DNA of 64,000 nt, from NCBI RefSeq assembly GCF_035046485.1, contig NC_085137.1, forward strand, positions 478,355,396-478,419,395, in the 5' to 3' direction. The DNA comes from Aedes albopictus. Lineage: Eukaryota > Arthropoda > Insecta > Diptera > Culicidae. The notes under the pieces were generated by a model. That model did no database searches, had not been told where the DNA came from, and saw only the letters and a list, made by a program, of their open reading frames with translations. Made by a program: the position numbers and the translations under genes. Shown piece by piece: positions 56,284 through 64,000 of the stretch; positions within the stretch are counted from its first letter, which is position 1, and each line of letters opens with the position of its first letter.

Positions 56284-56830
56284 CTCAATATTGAGTTTTA
56301 CAACTTTTTAAATATGGAATTACCTGAAATTCGAATATCTTGCGTTTTGTTCAACCAATTTTAAATCTTTTTCCATTAATTAAGAGCTGAACATAATACT
56401 ATTCGATCATCTGAATGCATGTTTTGCGTCAGATTGATGAAATTCATGATATTGGTGAGTTTTAGGGACGATCACCTTAAATTTTATCAAAATTTCCAAA
56501 ACTATATGAAGAAATGTATTTTTTTTAATAAGAAAAAAAACAATTTAAAAATTCTTTCTCATTGTTAATTTGACATACCATATGTAGGCGAGTTACAGTA
56601 AAAAAATCAGCTCAATCGAAGCATTGAATACGGAGAATGAGATGTGTGAAATAAGCGAGTTTTCTCAAAAATAGAACAACAATCGATTTCAAATCATCAA
56701 CCTTGTATAGAAAGTCGAAAAAATTTCCACTCTACTGTAATTTTTTTTCCTTCGCGTTTTCGAACTCAGGGCATGATTCTACACCAAAAATGAACATCAG
56801 CTTACCGAGTTCAAAAATGCTGTAAATTAG

Positions 56831-58056
56831 TGTTATAAATACCATTACGTTGTTTCAGTTCAAAAGATCAAACAAATGCGAAGCACAATTTGCTGAGGAA
56901 GAATTTTTTTTGAGAATCTTTTAAGTGAGAAACTTTTTCAAACCTCGTTAGATACTTGTATCTTGTACCACTTGTACGACATAAATAGCTGTTAGAGTAC
57001 GAAAAGCATACAAATTTACTGATTACTAAATTTTGGCCCTGCAGAATTGGTGTGTTGGTAATCAAATTACAGCAGTTTTGACGAAAGGTGTTCTAATAAT
57101 CATGCTGTTATTGAATGTTATTTTATGTATAATAATCCTTGGAAAAAAAAATAGTCACAAATGATAGAATAGGAAACAAAATTCTTAAAATTTTAGCAAC
57201 ATTGCACGAAGCACGGTTGCTTGGAAATCTATCGGTAGGGAAAAAAGTTTTGACCAAATTTAACATTTTTGGACGTTGTGCAGCAGACAAATCTAAGGAT
57301 TTTGTTGCGATGGTCCAATAGCTACAAAAATAGCATTCCATTATCACCAAATCAGTTGCGTATGATTGCATTTGTATGGCCAGTAATGTTCCAGTGGCAT
57401 TGTTTTATTTTGCACACAGAAGATTGGGATAACATGCACTTTACTAAGGCAAATCACTAATTTGCTGATCGATTTCTAGTTATTTCTAGCGTCTCAAAGT
57501 GTTAAATTCAGTTACTTAGATAGAACCGTTCAATATACCAATGATCATTACAGAGTAATGGAAAGACTAAGTGAGTTTTGGCCCAAAGCTAAGGTTTTAT
57601 AATGACACAATTTACATTTTCTTTCCAAAATCGGCCCCCTTTTTGCTCGAAACATAAAATTGCAAAACTGTATCATTTACTTGGTAAATTTTATTATTGT
57701 TGCGCCATTTTATTTTTGTCAAGCCCGCCATTTTCCCTATTCGCCACTACAAAAGTTTCGTGCTGCGTTGAGCGACGACCAAGGTTCAATAGTTTCATGT
57801 TAAGGAAGTATTAACCTAACATGGAATTAAAACACTTTTATTATTTCATTTATTGACTCTCGCGTCTTTCTCTGCTTAATTTAGAGATTGAAGTGCAATT
57901 CATTAGTTTTTATACTCGTACTTTCGGTCCCTACACAGTTTTTTTTTTTTATTTTCGTGAAAACGATGACGACGAATGCCATCAATGTGTTAAAAGATAG
58001 CTAAGTTTCCACACTTTTCAGGAAAAATATAGAAACGGAGCCAAAACTACTTTTGG
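56831..58056. other. No gene recognised
   Basis: AT-rich. The segment around 57260-57290 (gaccaaatttaaca...acgttgtgcagcagac) is an inverted, weak match to the foldback-arm middle at 52200. No convincing coding frame. Confidence 0.35.
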
Positions 58057-58890
58057 TAGGGTGCCTGTACCAGTTATCGCACTACCTAAGAAAAACTATT
58101 TCTACAAAAATAAGAAGAAGACCAACGAATGTAAACAATAAGTCAAATGATTGATTAGTCTTCATACTTTACAGAAAAAATATAAAACCGGAGCCAAAAC
58201 TACTTTTAGTATTTATTACGGCGTGTGCCAATGATAGGAACCCTGTACCAGTTATGGACACATTTGTTAATTTGGGTTCCACTTCGCACTATTTACATGC
58301 ATTCCTTATGGGATTTGCCATAACTGGTACACTATGGCGAAATAGGGTGCAAGGAGGCCGAAAAGTTAAGGAAAATGATTTATTTCTACCATAATTTGAG
58401 CAAATTATGAAGTTTGAATGATTACAATCATCTTTTGTGATCGTGATCTGTTGTTCACGAAATTTTTCGTGTAGATTTGTATCTTTAAAGGTTGAAAATC
58501 AACTATGGCGAATTTGAGGTACTATAGCCATAACTGGTACACTAAGCCTATTTATTACAGCGTGTGCCAATGATAGGAACCCTGTACCAATTATGATTAT
58601 ATTTTTTAACTTCGGTTCCTTTTCGCACTATTTGCATGCATTCCTTATGGGATTAGCCATAACTGGTACACTATAGCGGAAAATGGTGCAAGGAAGTCGA
58701 AATTTTAAGGAAAATGATTCATTTCTACCATAATTTGAGCAAAATGTGGAGTTTAAATGAGTGCAACCATCTTTTGTGAACGTGATCTGTTGTTCACATT
58801 TTTTTTTCTTGTAGGTTTACACCGTTAAAGGGTGAAAATCAACTATGGCGAATGATTGGTACTATAACCATAATTGGAGCACTTACCCTA
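58057..58890. mobile_element. TIR element with an internal 339-bp tandem duplication
   Basis: The ends tagggtgcctgtaccagtta tcgcac and ...ataattggagcacttaccc ta are imperfect inverses. Between them the unit starting gcgtgtgccaatgataggaa ccctgtacca is present twice (58221 and 58560), with matching cttatgggattagccataac tggtacact segments. Confidence 0.5.
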
Positions 58891-59290
58891 ATACCGCAAA
58901 CTTTGATGACAAAAATAATCGGTGGAAGCATAGATGTATCAAAAACTCTCATTAGTTAAATAAGGGGTTGAGCCGTTTTGCCCCACCGACCCCATTCGAC
59001 GCACCGAGTCTCGCTGCTATTTTCTCTACAATCAATCCATCGCTAGAACCAACGATTGCAAGTGTTTCCATATATACCGCACCGGGCACCGTGCACTACC
59101 GGGTGGTCTGTTGCCTCTACGGGATCCGGTACTGGCCTGAGTGACCTTTGACGACTCAACGCAATCCCAAGTACTTAAAACTTACAGCAATAAATGTCAA
59201 TTTAAAATTAGCATTTAATGGCTGTGAACAGAGATTGCAAGACTGATTAGGTTTACGTACCGAGAGGCATAAGTTGACCACCTATTTTGT
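58891..59290 (-). repeat. Fourth foldback-arm copy (inverted), inner part
   Basis: Reverse match to 53550-53800: tccatcgctagaacc, actggcctgagtgacctttg acgactcaacgcaatcc, ggctgtgaacagagattgca agactga, gtaccgagaggcataagttg accacct. Closer to the 53.6-kb copy than to the 39/41-kb arms. Confidence 0.6.
59036..59123 (+). promoter_or_regulatory. Promoter-like block, fourth copy
   Basis: tccatcgctagaacc, TATATA (59071-59076), then gggtggtctgttgcctctac ggg. Spacing equals the other three copies. Confidence 0.35.
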
Positions 59291-60078
59291 TAAAAATAGC
59301 TTATCAATTTATTTATTTTTTGTAAGTGTTGCAAATTTGCACTTGAAAGATAATAAATTTCATCATGTTTCTTTTTCTAAAATTTCGTAAAAAATCTGTC
59401 ATATATTGATATTTCCCATTGCATTCATTTATGGATTCCAGTGTAATAAACTGATTCAGCTGATTTTAGTGTATGTGTACGACGAACGTTTGTTTATAAT
59501 GTAAAACAGTGTACTGTTTCAACATTTCAGTACACTAAGGGGCGATTTTTTCACCCTGGCTTAAGCGTTAAGCCAGGTTCAACTGTATGGGTAAGCCTGA
59601 CTTACCGGTTAAGCCGAGGGGAAGAAATAGGCACTAAGGTTTTTTTTACACGGGGGATACGTACCGTAAACCGGGATCAAATTGATCTTCGGGTCGAAAT
59701 TGATCAATTGGTACTTAGTTTCCTTGACCTGATAAAAAGTGTAAACTAACCGGTTATCGTTTTCAATAAAAATTACAATTACAATTACTAAAAAGAAACC
59801 ATGTTGATTCGAGAAACGGTGCAAAAAAGTATCGTGCTCATTCGGGAACACGTGTAAAAAACTGAGGATAATCTGCAAACTTAAAAAATGTCCTCACATT
59901 CAGATATCCGAGGATTGCTTTAGAAGGTTTAAGCGGAAAGGGAGGGGGTAGTGTAGTAAGGGTAGACTCTAGGGGTTAGTGAAGAAGGGGGCAAGGGATT
60001 GGTTATGGGGAGGAGCGTGCACACTGGTTCCAAGGTAGATTTCAGAGGATATTTTGGGGTGTTAAGGACTGTTTAGGC
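59291..60078. other. No gene; hairpin at 59555-59630
   Basis: ccctggcttaagcgttaagc caggttc is a tight hairpin followed by ctgacttaccggttaagcc, possibly an end of a short TIR element. A purine-rich stretch lies at 59930-60050. Confidence 0.4.
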
Positions 60079-61304
60079 CAGTGGTCACCAAGTTGCGGCC
60101 TGCGGGCCGCATGCGGCCCTCGAGGAGGTTTTGTGCGGCCCGCAAACTGATCTGGAAATAAATTAGAATGTGACCCGCTTGCAAATTTTACGATGAAAAT
60201 CAAAACATTGCCTTGTCTTAAAATTTGCACGAGAGTGACTGTCAACTACTAGACTTCTGTATGATTCGTGGAGATATTTTCAACACAAAACTTTTATGAG
60301 TCAGCATAATCAACTCTAAATGAATAAGGCCTCCAAAGTTCGACTGCCAATGAATCGAAAAGAGTTACTGAGTTTTGCTCACTTCATGTACCAATGAATT
60401 TTATCTGATGTTCATTATTTTGAAAGGATATTTAATAGTTTTTCGAACCGTAGAAGGCTTCAATAAATCGAGATATATAACAAATTGGACAAAATATAAT
60501 ATTCTAATAAACTGCACATTGTTTTGAAAATATTCAAAATTTTAGAAGGCCATAATTTTAAAATTTTGATCATATTATTCTCATTTGAATCAGCTGCATT
60601 TCTTAAATCAGTTTGGCTAAGAATATTGCACTTTTCCCCAAAACATTGAGGCTAATTTTTACAAGGGCTCTATATTAGACATAAGATTCCTGTAATAATT
60701 CGCTAAGAATTCTTTTCAATAAAAAACATCACATGTCGTTATTTTTCCATCCAACATACTTTTGGAATGGATTCTGAACATATTTTTATAGTTGTTTCTC
60801 CAAAGTTTGTTAAGAAAATCTATGATGTATTTAACAGTTCCATCGTAAATCTATTCCAAAAAATATTCTCAAATTTTTAAAATCTGCCAAAATTTCCTTT
60901 GGCTTTTTCTCTTTTTTTCCTGGAGTTGTCTGGAAAAGAGTTTTAAACTCTATCAGACGTTCCTGCAGGACTTCAATTGGAAATTCCTCTATCAATCTTT
61001 GCAAAATTATCTTCCATAAATCGGCTACAAATATTTCCCAAAGATTATGTCTGTAGATTTTTAGAGCACGTCATCATTTCCTTTCTAAAAAATACCGCAA
61101 AAATTTAAATAAAAAATCTTCATAACATTTTCCCTAGCAATATTTAAGAAAATTCTTCCAAAAACCCCTAAAATTGCACTTTTAAATAATGCACAGGTTC
61201 CTTCAGGAATTTCTCATAATCAACCAAATCGTAAAAAAAACACAAACAAAATCTCAAAAAATGTTGTGTTGAATCCTGTAAATTTCTGATAACAAATTCT
61301 TGAA

Positions 61305-62569
61305 CAGTTCTGTCGCTGCTATCGTCCGGAGCAGACGCGTGTAAAATCACTCTCGCTGAATAGTGTTTTTATTTGCTGCTAACTGGTGCCGTATAGAAAG
61401 CTGTAATCACGCGCGCTTTGTTTCATCGGCCTTTGTCTTCGCTCATCGGTGGTGTATGCTGTAGTGCAGAAACGGCATTAATTTAGCGAAATGTGCGAAA
61501 AGGTTGTCAATACCGTGCAGTTTCGTTTCCCGCCGGGAAGCCCACGGCCGTCATGGAACGAAATTGCCAATTTTGTGAAGCAGCTGACTACGGAGGTTTC
61601 GCAGATGGAAAGTGCATATAAGACGGCACATGAACGTTCACTTTTTATTAAATTCGTTTCTCTGGAGGCAATGAATGAGGCATTAAAGAACAACCAGGAT
61701 TCAAAATCATTTACGTATTCAAGCGGAAAAACGGTCCAAGTACGAATGACAATCGCGGGTATGAACGTTACATACGTCCGCGTGTTTGATTTGCCCCCGG
61801 AGGTGAACGACGAGCGCCTGTCACTGGTGCTCAGTAGCTTTGGAAAGTTAGAGCGAGTCATCCGTGAAACATTTCCAATTGAATCGGGACTCAGCCACAT
61901 GCAAACTGGAGTACGTGGTGTGCACATGGAGGTTTTGAAGCCCATTCCTCCGTGTCTTGAGGTTGCCGATTGGAAAGGAAACGTTTTCTATGACGGGCTC
62001 AAGGATACGTGCTTCCACTGCCAAGGAACAGGACATCGGCGGGATTCGTGCCCACAGCGCCAGGATCGAAACAAGTCAAAGGAGAAGAAGCAAGAAAAGG
62101 CCGTTTCGTATGCCGGAATTGTAGCTGGAGATGAAGATTCATCAGTGAAGCGGGCACCATCGGAAACACTTACGGATGACATCATAGAGGTATTGGAAGA
62201 GAGTTTCAATCAATCGTCGGATAGAGAACGCGAGGAATCGACGCAGTCTAATGTTTGCGAGGAAATGGCAGTTCCTGAGAAAGAGGATCAACCGTGGAAA
62301 AGTAAACTACCCACCCTGGCGGAGGTTGCGCAAGCAATCCAGGTCGCAATGGAAAATCCACAGGCAAGCAGCGACGAGCTCAATTTGCGGCATCGGGATC
62401 CGCTTCTGGCTCGCAACCAAGAAAAAAGTGCGCGCGAAAAATGAATTACTAGTTTTTTCAATTGTAAACTTAGAATAACAAATTATTCTGTAAGCTCTTT
62501 GGCTCCGTAGAGTTTTTAACTAAACAATTGAGCCTTGGAACTTGGATAAAAACTTGGATAAAAAAAAAA
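61305..62569 (+). mobile_element. Complete ORF1-only non-LTR retroposon with TSD and A-rich tail
   Basis: The 13-mer ACAAATTCTTGAA flanks the unit (61292-61304 and 62570-62582). It starts CAGTTCTGTCGCTGC, like the 5' ends of jockey/CR1-type LINEs. It has a 5' leader of about 186 bases, one intact ORF, about 100 bases of 3' UTR and a tail of repeated ttggataaaaa ending in A10. ORF2 is absent and there is no sign of 5' truncation. So it is a full unit mobilised in trans, comparable in principle to the mammalian HAL1 elements. Confidence 0.7.
61491..62444 (+). CDS. LINE ORF1 (gag-like nucleic-acid-binding protein), intact
   Basis: 317 residues, probably the RNA-binding chaperone of a jockey/CR1-group LINE, packaging retroposon RNA. 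Residues about 20-160 form an RNA-binding-like fold (VNTVQFRFPPGSPRPSWNEI; MTIAGMNVTYVRVFDLPPEV; FGKLERVIRETFPI). A single CCHC zinc knuckle, C-x2-C-x4-H-x4-C, lies at residues 174-187 (CFHCQGTGHRRDSC). A basic stretch (RNKSKEKKQEK) follows, then an acidic Ser-rich tail. The start is the first ATG after the leader (gcgaaATGTG). There is no stop or frameshift, so selection or recent insertion is likely. GC content is above the surroundings. A domesticated host gene is possible but less likely given the flanking TSD and tail. Confidence 0.75.
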   Translation: MCEKVVNTVQFRFPPGSPRPSWNEIANFVKQLTTEVSQMESAYKTAHERSLFIKFVSLEAMNEALKNNQDSKSFTYSSGKTVQVRMTIAGMNVTYVRVFDLPPEVNDERLSLVLSSFGKLERVIRETFPIESGLSHMQTGVRGVHMEVLKPIPPCLEVADWKGNVFYDGLKDTCFHCQGTGHRRDSCPQRQDRNKSKEKKQEKAVSYAGIVAGDEDSSVKRAPSETLTDDIIEVLEESFNQSSDREREESTQSNVCEEMAVPEKEDQPWKSKLPTLAEVAQAIQVAMENPQASSDELNLRHRDPLLARNQEKSAREK

Positions 62570-62654
62570 ACAAATTCTTGAATGACTAGCGGCCCGCAGT
62601 TTCTGTCTTAAATTCAATTTTGGCCCGCGAAGACGGTAGGGCTGAGGATCACTG

Positions 62655-62884
62655 GCTGGCGAAGCGAAGGATTTCTTTTTCTTTTTTTTAGTGGTCCAAT
62701 TTTGGGAAAGGGCTTTTTATTATTTATTCATTTCATGGTATTCCTAATTAGATAATTATTCTATCTTCCCTATTGAACACGGTTCTTTAAAAGGGACGTT
62801 AGAAACAATTAACTAGCTAGTTTCGTATATTCTAGAGATTTGAGATTATTAATATACAAACAATGAAAATGATAGTTATAGCAA
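62655..62884. other. No gene recognised
   Basis: T-rich spacer between the hAT end and a LINE relic. Confidence 0.4.
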
Positions 62885-63300
62885 TTAACGTACAATAAAT
62901 TCACCAATGTTAGCTTTTACATAACTTATTAAACTACGTTTAAACTGGTGAACTGTTTGAGCATGTTTCAATTCTTCCGGTATCTGGTTGTATGTGTATG
63001 GCCCCATGTTTTGGAACCGTTTCCTTCCTATTTCCGTCCTAAATCCAGTTCTCTGTAGCAGATGCGCATAGCGCGTATGATGTTGATGTTGCGCTGTACT
63101 GAAGTTCCAGTTATGATGCAGATTTAGGTTATTGAGGATTTTAAACATAATCACACACGTACGCATGGTGAAAAGACCTTGTATTGGCAAAATTGTATGC
63201 TCGGGATTGCCATAAAGCAGGTTTGTTGGATACAAAAACTACAACTTAAAAATCGCTTTCATACAACGATTCTGCTGGTATTGGGTTATGTCACCAACTC
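62885..63300 (-). pseudogene. LINE ORF2 C-terminal fragment
   Basis: The minus strand encodes, after RCMKAIFKL in another frame, FLYPTNLLYGNPEHTILPIQ, GLFTMRTCVIMFKILNN, RYAHLLQRTGFRTEIGRKRF and MGPYTYNQIPEELKHAQTVH. It ends FKRSLISYVKANIGEFIVR*. This is the typical C-terminus of CR1/jockey-group LINE polyproteins. Frameshift near 63235. Confidence 0.6.
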
Positions 63301-63727
63301 TTTAGAGCAATGCGTTCTGTTGCGTTGTGCACGCTTTAAGCTGCAAAATAGGTTTAATGAAAGCGACATCAAGTAATACTTAAACAAACTTACAATTTTG
63401 GTCGACTTTTCTGCAATAGAGTCTGCCTGATCTTATTCCCCACTGCTTTTGTGTAGTATCTAAAAGTTCAATTATGTTTTCAATACAATTCAATAATCGC
63501 TTATCTCAACTTACAGAAAAGTTTAGGAATGAACTAGTTCAAATTAACTACACTATACACGGTACTGTAGGAATTCAAATTGTACTCGTAGGCACTGTAA
63601 TAATCGAATTATTTTAAGAATACACGTATAAATGAAAAGAAATAATAGTAATCACCATGGAATTATTAATAACCAGAAGCAAACCGATCCACAACACTGT
63701 GTTTACTTTTCTTTCTAATCTGCCTTA
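63301..63727. other. No gene; separates two parts of a LINE relic
   Basis: AT-rich sequence that interrupts the LINE C-terminal coding region. It may be an inserted element, but its ends could not be defined. Confidence 0.35.
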
Positions 63728-64000
63728 TCATCTACGTTGACGTTGATAACATTTCCAGAGCCGGACGCAGGTTGGTGGTCGGCAGTGTTGCCGCGACGGC
63801 GATTTACGTCGCAACAGCTGGACTTGGATGTCTTTGAGATGTGTATTGTAGGTTGATCCCCAGGTGGTGATGCCGTATTGGTACCGACTGTGGATAAATG
63901 CGAAGTACACCTTCAGTAGCACATGTTGAGGTACGAATTTAGAAAGTTTTCGTAACATTCCGCACAATGATGCACAATTGGCAACGATCTCTTTAATATG
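63728..64000 (-). pseudogene. LINE ORF2 fragment continuing past the window edge
   Basis: HIKEIVANCASLCGMLRKLS, KFVPQHVLLKVYFAFIHSRY and QYGITTWGSTYNTHLKDIQV are the conserved post-RT segment of CR1/jockey-group LINEs. They lie upstream of and collinear with the 62885-63300 fragment. The frame shifts after VQLLRRK. The RT itself would lie beyond 64000. Confidence 0.65.

Larger units (their letters stand above)
51275..56830. mobile_element. Large imperfect inverted repeat enclosing other elements
   Basis: The left arm (about 51279-51690) pairs with the right arm (about 55700-55835 plus 56290-56829): for example tagaatcatgccctga...acgcgaaggaaaaaaa against ttttttttccttcgcg...tcagggcatgattcta, and aaactcaaaatctgttctac ttaa against ttaagtagaacagtttttga gtttt. 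The right arm is split by the element ending at 56283. Non-coding. Confidence 0.5.
60079..62654. mobile_element. hAT-like TIR element hosting a retroposon
   Basis: The left end CAGTGGTCACCAAGTTGCGG followed by gcgggccgcatgcggccc and the right end ...gaggatcactg, with ggcccgcagttt and ggcccgcgaag, match the pattern of the widespread hAT elements with CAGTGGT...GCGGCCCGC ends. A clear 8-bp TSD was not found. No transposase; about 1.3 kb of the interior is the nested retroposon. Confidence 0.55.

Noticed and set aside
61491..62444. Host zinc-knuckle gene
   Set aside because: The flanking 13-bp TSD, A-rich tail and LINE-like 5' end identify a retroposon; host domestication remains possible but unsupported.
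60079..62654. 8-bp TSD for the GCGGCCCGC hAT-like element
   Set aside because: The eight bases outside the ends (gtttaggc and gctggcga) do not match.

Overview
This window looks like mosquito nuclear DNA, most likely Aedes (probably A. aegypti). It is AT-rich and has one intron-containing host gene. It also has two complete copies of a Feilai-type tRNA-derived SINE, many short terminal-inverted-repeat (TIR) elements and several LINE and LTR relics. I ran no database search. Family names rest on protein motifs, TIR sequences and target-site duplications (TSDs) read directly from the sequence. The one host gene I can support is the 3' part of Methoprene-tolerant (Met/gce family, bHLH-PAS juvenile hormone receptor) on the + strand. 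Six coding exons (14530-14786, 14843-15032, 15109-15340, 15692-16702, 16771-16916, 26576-27031) join in frame. They encode about 763 residues: the end of PAS-A, all of PAS-B and a long Ser- and Gly-rich C-terminal region. The bHLH and the start of PAS-A were not found in the first 14.5 kb, so they probably lie upstream of the window. 

Layout. 1-14.5 kb: apparently intron or upstream DNA of Met, filled with SINEs, a matched pair of 9-10 bp-TSD TIR elements, an RTE relic, a 2.1 kb composite element bounded by inverted 16-bp minisatellites, and degenerate repeats. 14.5-17 kb: five clustered Met exons. 16.9-26.6 kb: a 9.66 kb Met intron holding a TA-flanked TIR element, an R1-like LINE relic, a Ty1/copia relic broken by at least four later insertions, an RTE fragment, a Feilai copy, and a foldback with a nested perfect 251-bp palindrome and a TTAA-flanked TIR element. 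26.6-28.8 kb: last Met exon and candidate 3' UTR. 28.9-33.8 kb: a 12-bp-period degenerate repeat field, a 944-bp TA-flanked TIR element and a 150-bp tandem array. 33.8-37.3 kb: a hAT-like element with a perfect 8-bp TSD carrying an RTE retrotransposon. 38.2-42.7 kb: a very large inverted repeat whose arms share a TATA-containing block. 43.3-45.9 kb: a hAT-like element nested in a Tc1/mariner-like element, both with intact TSDs. 46.7-59.3 kb: more foldbacks, repeat fields and further copies of the TATA-containing block. 60.1-62.7 kb: a hAT-like element containing an intact ORF1-only retroposon with its own 13-bp TSD and A-rich tail. 62.9-64 kb: 3' part of a degraded LINE, running off the window. 

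The elements do not form a pathway with Met. Their significance is structural: layered insertions with readable order, several long hairpins inside a transcribed intron, and two candidates for undescribed biology, the promoter-bearing inverted arms and the ORF1-only retroposon.
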